64,000 nucleotides of DNA from an uncultured Muribaculaceae bacterium. Its GTDB lineage: Bacteria; Bacteroidota; Bacteroidia; Bacteroidales; Muribaculaceae. Shown in pieces: positions 28,882-37,465 of the stretch (the stretch's first letter is position 1; each line of letters begins with the position of its first letter). Made by a program: the position numbers and the translations under genes. The notes beneath the pieces were generated by a model. It saw only the letters and a list, made by a program, of their open reading frames with translations, did not search any database and had not been told where the DNA came from. Location: NCBI GenBank assembly GCA_910587425.1, contig CAJUKU010000011.1, positions 1 to 64,000 on the forward strand, in the 5' to 3' direction.

Positions 28882-30270
28882 ATGAATATCAGAAACATCA
28901 TCATATCAGCAACCGCTGCAACAGCTCTTGCAGCTACGCTGACCGGCTGCAACATGTACGGCAAGTTCAAGATGCCTACCGACACGCAGCTGACCGCCGA
29001 CTACGACGCCGCACGCTGTGCGGAGATCGATTCGATGGCTTTCGGCAATCTCCGCTGGCAGGCTGTTTTCACCGATCCCGTGCTTGTCGACCTCATATAC
29101 CAGGCTCTCGACAACAACAAGGATCTCGCCAATGCCAAGCTCAATGTCGACATCGCCCACGCGCAGCTCCTCGGCGCCAAGCTGAGCTATCTCCCCTCGC
29201 TCGCTTTCACCCCCAACGGTGCCGGCGCGAAGTATGCATCAAACGATTTCGGCTGGACATACCAGATTCCGCTCGCCGCAAGCTGGGAGATCGACGTGTT
29301 CGGAAAAATCCTGAACACAAAGCGTGGTGCCGCAGCAGCCTATCGTCAGGCTGAGGACTACCGCCAGGCGGTGCGCTCTCAGATCATAGGTGCCGTAGCC
29401 AACTGCTACTACACCATAGCCTCGCTACAGAGCCAGCTGCAGCTCAACCGCACAACAGCCGAGCTGTGGGCGGAGAGCGTACAGACCATGCGCGACCTCA
29501 AGGAGGCAGGACGTGTCACCGAGGCTGCCGTGGTGCAGAGCAATGCGCAGTATTACAACATTCTTGCCGCTATAACCCAGATTGAGGTATCGCTGCATGA
29601 GATGAACAACACCATGTCGTTGCTCATGAACGTGATGCCGCAGACATGGGTGGTTAGCGACGATGCTAAGCTCGTAGCTCCCGAAATACGCCGCGAGAGC
29701 GTGCCTATGCGTGAGCTTGCCGCACGTCCCGACGTACGCGCGGCAGAGGAGAGCCTTGCGGCAGCATATTACACCACCGCAGGTGCACGCTCGGCATTCT
29801 ATCCGAGCATCAACATCTCGGCTAACGGTGGCTTCACCAACCTGCTCGGCTCGTTCATCTCCAATCCCGGCGACTGGTTCATACAGCTTGCCGGACAGCT
29901 TACTGCACCTCTGTTCAGCCGCGGTGCCAACATCGCGCGTCTGAAAGCCGCCAAGGCTCAGCAGCAGCAGGCGCTCAACAACTTCGAGTATGCCGTCATG
30001 TCGGCGGCAGCCGAGGTGAGCGACGCACTCACTGTATATGAGAAGAATGCCGAGAAGATAGGTTATGTCGACAAGCAGGTCGAGGCTCTTGCCCAGGCTG
30101 TGGAGATCAACCAGGAGCTCCTCGCATGGGGCGGAAGCACCACCACCTATCTTGAGGTCCTGACCGCTCAGCAGAGCCTTCTCGCCGCACAGACAGCACA
30201 GATAGAGTGCCGCCGTGCCAGCGCGCAGGCTGTGATCTCGCTCTACCAGTCACTCGGTGGCGGACGTTAA
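28882..30270 (+). CDS. TolC/OprM-family outer-membrane efflux lipoprotein
   Basis: A 462-residue outer-membrane factor with a lipoprotein signal (LTGC, Cys23). The protein has the internal repeat of the TolC family: two long helical segments with Ala-, Gln- and Asn-rich heptads (SQLQLNRTTAELWAESV, and later EVSDALTVYEKNAEK) and two beta segments (YLPSLAFTPNG, FYPSINISANGGF). It forms the outer-membrane channel of the tripartite pump with the two preceding genes. lpxA-like follows after 27 bp, so read-through is probable. Confidence 0.93.
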   Translation: MNIRNIIISATAATALAATLTGCNMYGKFKMPTDTQLTADYDAARCAEIDSMAFGNLRWQAVFTDPVLVDLIYQALDNNKDLANAKLNVDIAHAQLLGAKLSYLPSLAFTPNGAGAKYASNDFGWTYQIPLAASWEIDVFGKILNTKRGAAAAYRQAEDYRQAVRSQIIGAVANCYYTIASLQSQLQLNRTTAELWAESVQTMRDLKEAGRVTEAAVVQSNAQYYNILAAITQIEVSLHEMNNTMSLLMNVMPQTWVVSDDAKLVAPEIRRESVPMRELAARPDVRAAEESLAAAYYTTAGARSAFYPSINISANGGFTNLLGSFISNPGDWFIQLAGQLTAPLFSRGANIARLKAAKAQQQQALNNFEYAVMSAAAEVSDALTVYEKNAEKIGYVDKQVEALAQAVEINQELLAWGGSTTTYLEVLTAQQSLLAAQTAQIECRRASAQAVISLYQSLGGGR

Positions 30271-30297
30271 TCTTGAATCCTTAAATTCTGAAAAACT

Positions 30298-31092
30298 ATG
30301 GCTAATAACATCAGCCCACTGGCACACGTCGACCCCGCCGCCAAGATAGGCGACGGCGTCACCATCCATCCGTTCGCCTACATCGATGCCGATGTGGAGA
30401 TTGGCGACGGCTGTGAGATCATGTCGTACACGAGCATAATCCGTGGCACGCGCATGGGACGCAACAACCGTGTCTATCAAGGTTCAATAATCGGTGCCGA
30501 TCCGCAGGATTTCCGTTGGAAAGGACAGCCTACACACTGCTACATAGGCGACAGCAACGTCATCCGCGAGCATGTGATCATCAACCGCGGCATTGAGAGC
30601 GAGGGTGGCACACGCATTGGCAACGAATCGTTCATCATGGCTGAGAGTCACATCGGACATGACTCTGAGCTTGCCGACCACTGCGTGATAGGCAACGGTG
30701 TGTCGATCGCCGGTGATACACGCGTCGGACGCTGCACCATCCTCTCGTCGGGCGTCATGCTCCACGAGAATTCCAAGGTAGGTGACTGGGTGCTGATCAA
30801 GGGTGGTTGCCGCATCACCGGCAATGTGCCCCCTTACGTCATCATGGCGCATAATCCCGCATCATATTTCGGTGTCAATGCCGTGATTCTCCGCAAGGGT
30901 GGATTCACTGACGACCAGATCGACGACATCGCGAAGGCATACCGTCACGTATACCAGACCGGCACATCGGTGTTCAACGCCCTGCGCCGCATCGAAGCCG
31001 ACGTTACCCCCGGCGACGTGCGCGATACTATCACCGGATTCATCCGCGGTGTGGATCTCAAGATTGTAGCCATTCCGCGCGATCTCGAATAA
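30298..31092 (+). CDS. lpxA: LpxA-family UDP-N-acetylglucosamine acyltransferase
   Basis: A 264-residue left-handed beta-helix protein made of hexapeptide repeats (for example VTIHPFAYIDADVEIGDG) with the LpxA-type C-terminal helical domain (GGFTDDQIDDIAKAYRHVY). LpxA transfers an acyl chain from ACP to the 3-OH of UDP-GlcNAc, the first step of lipid A synthesis. The catalytic histidine region AESHIGHDSELADHC aligns with AHIAHDC of E. coli LpxA, so activity is plausible. The location behind an RND pump, away from lpxD or lpxC-fabZ, is unusual. It may be a second, divergent LpxA copy, so the symbol is a family-level call. A strong hairpin follows. Confidence 0.72.
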   Translation: MANNISPLAHVDPAAKIGDGVTIHPFAYIDADVEIGDGCEIMSYTSIIRGTRMGRNNRVYQGSIIGADPQDFRWKGQPTHCYIGDSNVIREHVIINRGIESEGGTRIGNESFIMAESHIGHDSELADHCVIGNGVSIAGDTRVGRCTILSSGVMLHENSKVGDWVLIKGGCRITGNVPPYVIMAHNPASYFGVNAVILRKGGFTDDQIDDIAKAYRHVYQTGTSVFNALRRIEADVTPGDVRDTITGFIRGVDLKIVAIPRDLE

Positions 31093-31121
31093 TCACGCCC
31101 ATAGCGTAAACATAACGTACC

Positions 31122-31165
31122 GGCACCCCCGGACCGCTATTTCAACAGCGGCATCCGGGGGTGTC
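31122..31165 (+). terminator. Hairpin terminator after lpxA
   Basis: CACCCCCGGA (31124-31133) pairs perfectly with TCCGGGGGTG (31154-31163), and an inner CCGCT/AGCGG stem extends the structure. A moderate T-rich stretch (ATTTCTGTT) follows. It separates the efflux/lpxA transcript from the manC promoter. Confidence 0.8.
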
Positions 31166-31191
31166 GCATTTCTGTTAAAATAACATAACCA

Positions 31192-31223
31192 TTTGACAAC
31201 TCTCGCGCAATTTGCTAACTTAG
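31192..31223 (+). promoter_or_regulatory. Promoter of the mannose-1-phosphate guanylyltransferase gene
   Basis: TTTG at 31192-31195, a 20-bp spacer and TAACTTAG at 31216-31223 (one mismatch in the -7 box). It predicts a start about 25 nt before the ATG at 31253 and rules out the more upstream in-frame start, which overlaps the promoter. Confidence 0.65.
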
Positions 31224-31252
31224 CGGCACACATTCACAATCCGTACCGTGAC

Positions 31253-32338
31253 ATGAACACCAATCCCCATCGCTACTGCGTGATAATGTGCGGAGGTGTA
31301 GGAAGCCGTTTTTGGCCCTACAGCCGCACGTCGCTCCCCAAGCAATTCATCGATTTCTTCGGCACAGGACGTACTCTGCTGCAGATGACTTTCGACCGCA
31401 TACGTCCACTCGTGGAACCATCCAACATACTTGTGGTCACCAATGCCGACTATGCCCACATCGTGCGCGAGCAGCTCCCCGACATTGAAGAGTCGCAGAT
31501 TCTGCTGGAGCCGTGCCGACGCAACACCGCCCCCTGCATAGCGTGGGCAGGATCACACATTCTCGCGCTTGACCCACAGGCAAGCATGATTGTTACTCCT
31601 GCCGACCATCTGATAACTAACGAGATCGAGTTTCAGACATCGGTGCGCCGCGGCTTCGAGTTCGTCGAGAGCCACGATGCGCTCCTTACCCTCGGCATAC
31701 ACCCCACTCGCCCGGAGACAGGGTACGGCTACATACAGATAGGTTCCGAAGTGGAGCCGGGCATCAGCAAGGTGAAGACATTCACCGAGAAGCCTGACCT
31801 CGAGATAGCGCGCGTGTTCGTCGAGTCCGGCGAGTTTTTCTGGAATGCCGGCATATTCCTCTGGAGCGTGCGTGCCATTGCGGAGGCTTTCCGCAATCTG
31901 GCGCCTGATCTTGCGCGCGAGTTCGACAAGGGTGTCGATGCGTTCGGCACACCGGCTGAGGCTGAGTTCATCCGCGAGCATTTCCCCGCATGTCCAAATA
32001 TCTCGGTCGATTTCGCCATTATGGAGAAAGCTCCCAATGTATATGTTGAGTGCGTCGACTTCGGTTGGTCGGATCTCGGTACCTGGGGCGCGCTCTACGA
32101 TCATTCTCCCAAGACCGAGGAGGGCAACGTCACCCAGCGCTGCAACATCATAACCTACTCCTCCACCGGCAACATATTCGCTGTGCGAAATGAGAAGCTG
32201 ATCGTTGTCTCCGGTCTTCACGACTATATCGTGGCTGATTCGGGCGACGCGCTCCTTATCTGTCCCAGGGCACAGGAACAGGAGATCAAGCAGATGGTCA
32301 AGGATGTCAGCGACCGCTTCGACGACCGCTATCTCTGA
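31253..32338 (+). CDS. manC: Mannose-1-phosphate guanylyltransferase
   Basis: A 361-residue nucleotidyltransferase making GDP-mannose from mannose-1-phosphate and GTP, a precursor for GDP-fucose and mannose-containing glycans. The pyrophosphorylase signature is at residues 9-30 (IMCGGVGSRFWPYSRTS, PKQF). Further blocks are LLEPCRRNTAPCIAWAG, IVTPADHL, FTEKPDLEIA and FFWNAGIFLW, as in ManC/RfbM enzymes. The long phosphomannose-isomerase domain of bifunctional enzymes is absent. Start chosen at ATG 31253. It is a single-gene unit with its own promoter and a hairpin behind it. Confidence 0.92.
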   Translation: MNTNPHRYCVIMCGGVGSRFWPYSRTSLPKQFIDFFGTGRTLLQMTFDRIRPLVEPSNILVVTNADYAHIVREQLPDIEESQILLEPCRRNTAPCIAWAGSHILALDPQASMIVTPADHLITNEIEFQTSVRRGFEFVESHDALLTLGIHPTRPETGYGYIQIGSEVEPGISKVKTFTEKPDLEIARVFVESGEFFWNAGIFLWSVRAIAEAFRNLAPDLAREFDKGVDAFGTPAEAEFIREHFPACPNISVDFAIMEKAPNVYVECVDFGWSDLGTWGALYDHSPKTEEGNVTQRCNIITYSSTGNIFAVRNEKLIVVSGLHDYIVADSGDALLICPRAQEQEIKQMVKDVSDRFDDRYL

Positions 32339-32387
32339 CCCTACTTACCATACCATAAATCAGGACTCTACAGAATCATATAGCAGG

Positions 32388-32413
32388 CGGGTGTGTCAGT
32401 ATTGGCGCACCCG
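32388..32413 (+). terminator. Short hairpin between manC and panB
   Basis: CGGGTGTG (32388-32395) pairs with CGCACCCG (32406-32413), with one G-T wobble and a 10-nt loop. It abuts the -33 element of the panB promoter, so terminator and promoter are packed end to end. Confidence 0.5.
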
Positions 32414-32444
32414 TTTGCCGATATGGTTTTTGTGTGTAACTTTG
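32414..32444 (+). promoter_or_regulatory. Promoter of panB, consensus match
   Basis: TTTG at 32414-32417, 19 bp spacer, TAACTTTG at 32437-32444. Both boxes fit the Bacteroidetes consensus exactly. Predicted 5' leader is about 50 nt before the ATG at 32503. Confidence 0.75.
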
Positions 32445-32502
32445 CAGCGAATTTCATGGGAGCGTCAGTTGATATGTTCCCATTCAAAAAAACAAGCTAT
32501 TC

Positions 32503-33321
32503 ATGTCAACTTACACAGAACAGAAACCGAAAGTCACCACCCGGCGTCTCGCCGAGATGAAGCAGCGCGGCGAGAAGATCGCTTGCCTGACAGCTTACGA
32601 CTATACTACCGCGACGCTCGTCGACGGTGCCGGCATCGATCTCATTCTTGTCGGCGACTCCGCCTCCAATGTCATGGCGGGCAACACCACCACACTTCCT
32701 ATCACTCTCGACGAGATGATCATCTACGCCCGCGGCGTTGTCCGTGGCGTGAAGCGCGCCCTTGTTGTCGTGGATCTTCCTTTCGGCACGTATCAGGGCA
32801 ACTCAAAGGAGGCTCTTGCATCTGCTATCCGTGTCATGAAGGAGGCTAATGCCGAGGCTGTGAAAATGGAGGGTGGCTCGGAGATCCGTGAGTCGGTGGA
32901 GCGCATACTCTCCGCAGGTATCCCTGTCATGGGTCACCTCGGACTGACACCCCAGAGCATCAACAAATTCGGCACATACAATGTGCGAGCCAAAGAGGAA
33001 GCCGAGGCGCAGAAGCTGATTTCCGACGCGCGTATGCTCGATGAGCTCGGATGTTTCGCCATCGTGCTCGAGAAAGTTCCCGCGGCGCTTGCATCGGCAG
33101 TGGCACAGCAGGTGAGCTGCCCCGTCATCGGAATCGGTGCCGGCAACGGCTGCGACGGTCAGATCCTCGTGTTCCAGGACATGATGGGTATGAACCACGG
33201 TTTCTCTCCCAAGTTCCTGCGCCGTTACGCCGACCTTGCAGCGGTGATCAACGACGGACTCGAACACTACGTGGCTGATGTGAAGTCAGGCGATTTCCCC
33301 TCGGCTGCCGAGCAATACTGA
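32503..33321 (+). CDS. panB: 3-methyl-2-oxobutanoate hydroxymethyltransferase
   Basis: A 272-residue PanB, the first committed enzyme of pantothenate (CoA) synthesis: it hydroxymethylates alpha-ketoisovalerate to ketopantoate using methylenetetrahydrofolate. Diagnostic parts are [33 protein letters not shown] (metal-binding Asp), [32 protein letters not shown] and [18 protein letters not shown]. Length and organisation are standard. panC is not adjacent. The gene converges on the DUF1343 gene with a 32-bp gap and no obvious hairpin. Confidence 0.97.
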   Translation: MSTYTEQKPKVTTRRLAEMKQRGEKIACLTAYDYTTATLVDGAGIDLILVGDSASNVMAGNTTTLPITLDEMIIYARGVVRGVKRALVVVDLPFGTYQGNSKEALASAIRVMKEANAEAVKMEGGSEIRESVERILSAGIPVMGHLGLTPQSINKFGTYNVRAKEEAEAQKLISDARMLDELGCFAIVLEKVPAALASAVAQQVSCPVIGIGAGNGCDGQILVFQDMMGMNHGFSPKFLRRYADLAAVINDGLEHYVADVKSGDFPSAAEQY

Positions 33322-33353
33322 TTGCTCATCCCCGATATAGGCATTATTCCTGA

Positions 33354-34544
33354 TCACTCCTCCGGATAGAGGAGATATGGAGCGCGGCGCTCGCGGAAAC
33401 GACGCAGGTCATCAGCCCATGTGGCACGGATCTCGTCAGCCGTGGCGCCGCGTTCTATCATGATACGCACGGAGTCTGTGCCGGCGAGGAGATCGAAAAA
33501 CTTGCTGAAAAACTTCTTGCCGAGACGCGTCGCCTTGTAGGCATCGATCACGTACGACAGATCCACTCCGCGCGCTATGATATCCTCGTCGGGAATATCG
33601 CGCAGGTCGCGCCCATGGCATAGATTCCCCTCCTGGGGAGGATTCTTGGCGCCCTGGCGGCTGCGTGGCGTGAAACTGAATCCTGTGGGCGGGATCGCCG
33701 GATGTCCGTAGACGGTGAAAGGCATATCCGTGCCGCGTCCGAGATTCACCGGCGTGCCCTCAAAGAAGCATGTCGAGGGGTAGAGATACACCGCTTTCAT
33801 GTCGGGCAGATTTGGCGACGGAGGCACAGGCAGACGATAGCGGGTGGCATGTGTGTAACCCTCGCACTCCACCACATTGAGCTGCAGGTCGGCGCCATTT
33901 TTCAGCCACCCCTCGCTGACAGCCATCATGGCAAGCTCGCCGAGGGTCATGCCGTGAAGCACCGGTATCGGCAGACGCCCCACTCCCGATGCGAATTTCA
34001 TGTCGAGTATCGGACCGTCGACAGTCATTCCGTTGGGATTCGGACGGTCAAGAACAATGAACTCCTTGCCGTGTGCGGCTGCCGCATTCATCAGGTCGAG
34101 CATGGTGATGTAGTAGGTGTAGAAACGCAGTCCCACATCCTGTATGTCGCACACGATCACATCAAACTTCCGCATCACCTCCGGTGCCGGCATGCGCGTC
34201 TTCCCGTTGTAGAGCGATGCTATCGGTATTCCTGTCTTCTCGTCGCGCGAGCTGCTGACATGTTCACCGGCAGATGCCGTGCCGCGGAATCCATGCTCAG
34301 GCGAGAAAATGGTCGTTACGTTCACACCGTTGCGGAGCATCAGGTCGAGTGTGTGCTCTTTGCCCACCATTCCTGTATGATTGCTGAGCAGAGCCACGCG
34401 CTTCCCTTTGAGCATTGGCAGGTATTCCGACGTGCGAGCCGCACCTACAACCACGTTGCTGCCGTCGTCATGTACCGTTGCGGCAATTCCGGTTGCGGCG
34501 GTCATGAGCAAAGCGATAAATATGGTGATAATTCTTCCGGTCAT
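33354..34544 (-). CDS. DUF1343 family secreted protein (NamZ-like exo-N-acetylmuramidase)
   Basis: The 396-residue protein has an N-terminal signal peptide (MTGRIITIFIALLMTAATGIAA). It contains the DUF1343 core: GKRVALLSNHTGMV, IFSPEHGFRGTASAGEHV, DVIVCDIQDVGLRFYTYY, DRPNPNG and NLGRGTDMPF. One member, NamZ of Bacillus subtilis, was shown to be an exo-beta-N-acetylmuramidase, and Bacteroidetes homologues are predicted to act in cell-wall turnover. I infer a similar periplasmic peptidoglycan-recycling role. Start taken at ATG 34544, which gives a clean signal peptide; an upstream in-frame start adds a stretch overlapping the probable promoter. It is divergent from bioB. Confidence 0.85.
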   Translation of the reverse strand: MTGRIITIFIALLMTAATGIAATVHDDGSNVVVGAARTSEYLPMLKGKRVALLSNHTGMVGKEHTLDLMLRNGVNVTTIFSPEHGFRGTASAGEHVSSSRDEKTGIPIASLYNGKTRMPAPEVMRKFDVIVCDIQDVGLRFYTYYITMLDLMNAAAAHGKEFIVLDRPNPNGMTVDGPILDMKFASGVGRLPIPVLHGMTLGELAMMAVSEGWLKNGADLQLNVVECEGYTHATRYRLPVPPSPNLPDMKAVYLYPSTCFFEGTPVNLGRGTDMPFTVYGHPAIPPTGFSFTPRSRQGAKNPPQEGNLCHGRDLRDIPDEDIIARGVDLSYVIDAYKATRLGKKFFSKFFDLLAGTDSVRIMIERGATADEIRATWADDLRRFRERRAPYLLYPEE

Positions 34545-34576
34545 GAAATATTCTGTATTATGGTTTGCTGTGACTA

Positions 34577-34584
34577 CAAAGATA
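34577..34584 (-). promoter_or_regulatory. Putative -7 box of the DUF1343 gene
   Basis: TATCTTTG on the minus strand (34584-34577) matches TAnnTTTG and would give a leader of about 28 nt before the ATG at 34544. No TTTG is visible at the usual upstream distance. Confidence 0.45.
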
Positions 34585-34641
34585 GTTATGCCCGAAGCCA
34601 TGCGCTACATCGGCATAGTTAAATATGATTAACCCGCAACC

Positions 34642-34669
34642 GTTGTAGCGATATGCTGCCGTACCTTTG
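34642..34669 (+). promoter_or_regulatory. Putative promoter of bioB
   Basis: TACCTTTG at 34662-34669 fits TAnnTTTG exactly; GTTG at 34642-34645 is a weak -33 candidate at 16-bp spacing. Predicted leader is about 18 nt before the ATG at 34693. Confidence 0.5.
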
Positions 34670-34692
34670 CAGAAATTTTTCACAAAACGTCA

Positions 34693-35667
34693 ATGGAAAA
34701 ACTTGAAAGCGCTCTTGCCCTGGCACTGCGCGGAATCCCCGTCAGCATCGACGATGCAATGGAACTTGATGCTACGGCTACAACCGATCAGCTGTGCGAC
34801 GCCGCCGACCGCATACGCCGCGAGCGTTGCGGCAACTATATCGACACATGTTCTATCGTCAACGCCCGTTCCGGTCACTGCTCCGAGGATTGCAAATGGT
34901 GCGCCCAGTCTGCACGCCATCACACCGGCGTGGAGGTTTATGATGAAGTCGGTGAGGATACACTCGACGCCATAACCGATGCCGCTTACCGTCACGGCGT
35001 GCAGCGGCTTTCGCTCGTAACCAGCGGACGGCGCGTGCCGGCTCGCGATATCGAGCGCTTCGCCATGCTTTATCGACGTATAGCCCGCCGTGCGCCCGGA
35101 TTGAAGCTCTGTGCCTCCATGGGGCTGCTCGATGAGGCGGCACTGAGCCAACTGCGCGCTGAGGGGGTCACACGCTACCACTGCAACCTGGAGACAGCCG
35201 CAAGTTTCTTCCCCTCGCTATGCACCACGCACACACATGCCGATAAACTCGCCACTATCCGCGCCGCCCGGCGTGCCGGTATGCAGGTCTGCGTAGGCGG
35301 AATTATAGGTATGGGTGAGACCATGCGTCAGCGCCTCGAACTTGCTGCCGAGGCGCGCGATGCCGGTGCCGTCTCTATGCCTGTCAATCTGCTGCATCCT
35401 ATACCCGGCACACCGATGGAAGGCACGCCGCTGCTCGATGAGGATACCGTGGCGCGCAGCATAGCCCTTATGCGTTTCGTGGCGCCAGATCTTGCCATAC
35501 GCTTTGCCGGAGGCAGGGCACGCCTGACCCCCGAAGGCACCCGCCGCATACTCCACGGCGGACTCAACGGCATCATGATCGGCGATCTCCTCACAACCTC
35601 GGGCAACGACGCTGCAGCCGATTTCAACCTTCTCCACGCTGAAGGCTTCTCCACCGTCGCAAACTGA
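34693..35667 (+). CDS. bioB: Biotin synthase
   Basis: A 324-residue radical SAM enzyme inserting sulfur into dethiobiotin. The [4Fe-4S] cysteines are Cys63, Cys67 and Cys70 (HCSEDCKWCAQS). YHCNLETAASFF and CVGGIIGMGET carry further conserved cysteines and contacts to the second cluster, and FAGGRARLTPEG is typical of BioB. Other biotin genes are not adjacent; a single bioB unit is common in this group. The AT-rich R-M island begins directly after the stop codon, so this gene marks its left border. Confidence 0.95.
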   Translation: MEKLESALALALRGIPVSIDDAMELDATATTDQLCDAADRIRRERCGNYIDTCSIVNARSGHCSEDCKWCAQSARHHTGVEVYDEVGEDTLDAITDAAYRHGVQRLSLVTSGRRVPARDIERFAMLYRRIARRAPGLKLCASMGLLDEAALSQLRAEGVTRYHCNLETAASFFPSLCTTHTHADKLATIRAARRAGMQVCVGGIIGMGETMRQRLELAAEARDAGAVSMPVNLLHPIPGTPMEGTPLLDEDTVARSIALMRFVAPDLAIRFAGGRARLTPEGTRRILHGGLNGIMIGDLLTTSGNDAAADFNLLHAEGFSTVAN

Positions 35668-35673
35668 CCAAAA

Positions 35674-35742
35674 TTGTAAATGTAGTTTGTAATAATGATA
35701 AAATTCATTAACTTTGCGTTCAAGTTAAATAATTTGTAAATG
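35674..35742. repeat. Repeated TTGTAAATG / TGTA motifs at the R-M promoter
   Basis: The 9-mer TTGTAAATG occurs at 35674-35682 and 35734-35742, bracketing the promoter and touching the controller start codon. Between 35675 and 35691 TGTA recurs at 35675, 35681 and 35688. Controller proteins of R-M systems bind repeated sites at their own promoters, so these are candidate operator sites. The pattern may also be chance in AT-rich DNA. Confidence 0.35.
35686..35716 (+). promoter_or_regulatory. Promoter of the restriction-modification operon
   Basis: TTTG at 35686-35689, 19 bp spacer, TAACTTTG at 35709-35716: both elements match the Bacteroidetes consensus. The predicted leader is about 18 nt before the controller ATG at 35740. 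Confidence 0.75.
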
Positions 35743-35994
35743 GGAGAAGATATTAACAGAATAAAGACTGTGTTATGCGACAGAAAGAAAACCAGTAAAT
35801 GGTTGGCAGAACAGTTGCAGGTTAGTCCTACCACTGTCTCTAAGTGGTGTACAAATACGTCCCAGCCAGACTTATATACTTTGCGATCCATAGCCAAAGT
35901 ATTAAGTGTAGATGTTAGAGTATTGCTGTTACCTACAGAACAATATGGATTAGTTGCTGAGCCATATATAATTTACGAGGTAAAGAATGACTGA
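35740..35994 (+). CDS. XRE-family HTH controller of an R-M system
   Basis: An 84-residue protein consisting mainly of a Cro/CI-type helix-turn-helix (about residues 10-65: TSKWLAEQLQVSPTTVSKW followed by QPDLYTLRSIAKVLSVDV). Small XRE proteins encoded in front of type II R-M genes commonly act as C (controller) proteins that time restriction after methylation. Here the gene is first in the operon and overlaps the methylase by 8 bp, which fits that role by position. It could instead simply repress the operon. The DNA is AT-rich compared with the genes to its left. Confidence 0.8.
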   Translation: MGEDINRIKTVLCDRKKTSKWLAEQLQVSPTTVSKWCTNTSQPDLYTLRSIAKVLSVDVRVLLLPTEQYGLVAEPYIIYEVKND

Positions 35995-37465
35995 TCAAAC
36001 CCAATATGGTATACTTTCGGAGGTCGTGCGTAATACGAACGTCTTCATTGCCAATGTGCCTAAATCCAAGCGAAAAAAATTCGGGCAGTTTTTTACAACA
36101 GCTTCAACAGCAAGATTCATGGCAAACCTTTTCAAGATTGATTTTTCAAAGAAGAATCTTGAATTGCTTGATGCAGGGGCTGGAACCGGCATATTGGGTG
36201 CTGCTTTATTGGATCATATTTTTAAGAATGGCTTTAAAGGTAAAGTTCATCTGACATGTTATGAAACAGATGATGAGGTTTTGCCTGTATTGGAGGAAAA
36301 TTTGAGGCTGGCTAAGGAAGTTTATGGAATTGACTATACTCTGCATAACGAGAATTATATAACGACTCAATATTTTGAAGTTAATACCTTTATGGCAGAT
36401 GATAAGGAGAAGTATGATTATATAATTGGCAATCCTCCTTACCTGAAGATCTCAAAGGATGCCCCGGAGGCAAAATTGATGCCTGACGTTTGCCATGGCG
36501 CTCCAAATCTTTATTTCTTGTTTTGGGCAATGGGCATCTACAATCTTAAACATGAACATGAACTTGTCTACATCATTCCCCGTTCATGGACTTCCGGTGC
36601 ATACTTTAAGAAATTTCGGAGTTACCTGTTTAGCCACGGAGTAATTACAGATGTGCATTTGTTTGAAAGCAGAGATAAAGTTTTTGGTGGAGAATCAGTT
36701 CTTCAGGAAACAATTATTGTAAAGGTAAAAAAGACAACAGGTAAGCCGGAAAATATAAGTATAACAACATCATCAACCTCTGATTTCGATGATTTTAACC
36801 GATTTATTGCTCCTTATGATATTGTCGTATCCAAAAATCAGTTAGTCTATCTTGTCACCGATAAATCGGAGGCTGAAGTTTTGGAAAGAATCAACAGATT
36901 GCCAAATACTTTACCTGATATCAAGATGAAAATGCAGACTGGTATCATTGTCGATTTTCGGACAAAAGAGGTTCTACGTGATAAATTGGAAGATGGTGCT
37001 TTTCCTTTGTTGTATTCGCAGCATATAAGAAACGGACATGTAACATGGCCCTTGGGAAAAGAAGGGGAGGTGATAAAGACAGACAGAACATCTTTCTTGC
37101 AGGAAAACAGTGATCTTCTTCTCATAAAACGCTTTACGGCTAAGGAGGAGAAACGACGCCTTCAATGTGGAATATTTCTTAAGCAGAGATATAAGCAGTT
37201 CGCTTTCATAAGTACACAGAATAAAGTCAACTTCGTAAAATGTGATTCACCATGTATGACTTATGGTTTGTATGTATTGCTAAACTCTACGCTATACGAT
37301 ACATATTACCGTATTATGAATGGTTCCACACAGGTGAACTCAACCGAAGTAAACCAAATGCCAGTACCTGATCGTGATGTTATTGAGGCAATGGGAAAAG
37401 AACTCATGCACCAAGATCTGACGGAAGCAAATTGTAATAAAATAATAGATAGATGGATAAATTAA
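35987..37465 (+). CDS. Type II N6-adenine DNA methyltransferase (M.PstI/M.BsuBI-like)
   Basis: A 492-residue class I SAM-dependent methylase. Motif I is LLDAGAGTGILGAALLDH (about 57-75) and the catalytic motif IV is IIGNPPYLKI (about 147-156), the NPPY form of N6-adenine methylases. FGQFFTTASTARFMANLF at about 28-45 resembles motif X, placing the protein in the gamma-type order. The C-terminal half (about 260-490) would hold the target recognition region (TaqI/Eco57I-like). Length resembles M.PstI and M.BsuBI (about 500). With the BsuBI/PstI-type endonuclease next to it, CTGCAG with methylated A is the predicted target. It overlaps both neighbours (8 bp and 13 bp). Confidence 0.88.
   Translation: MTDQTQYGILSEVVRNTNVFIANVPKSKRKKFGQFFTTASTARFMANLFKIDFSKKNLELLDAGAGTGILGAALLDHIFKNGFKGKVHLTCYETDDEVLPVLEENLRLAKEVYGIDYTLHNENYITTQYFEVNTFMADDKEKYDYIIGNPPYLKISKDAPEAKLMPDVCHGAPNLYFLFWAMGIYNLKHEHELVYIIPRSWTSGAYFKKFRSYLFSHGVITDVHLFESRDKVFGGESVLQETIIVKVKKTTGKPENISITTSSTSDFDDFNRFIAPYDIVVSKNQLVYLVTDKSEAEVLERINRLPNTLPDIKMKMQTGIIVDFRTKEVLRDKLEDGAFPLLYSQHIRNGHVTWPLGKEGEVIKTDRTSFLQENSDLLLIKRFTAKEEKRRLQCGIFLKQRYKQFAFISTQNKVNFVKCDSPCMTYGLYVLLNSTLYDTYYRIMNGSTQVNSTEVNQMPVPDRDVIEAMGKELMHQDLTEANCNKIIDRWIN

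Noticed and set aside
24246..30270. The adaptor-permease-channel genes considered as a metal-efflux (CusBCA/CzcCBA) system.
   Set aside because: The permease has the TM4 DD pair and layout of AcrB-type (HAE1) drug pumps, and the adaptor lacks His-rich metal segments.
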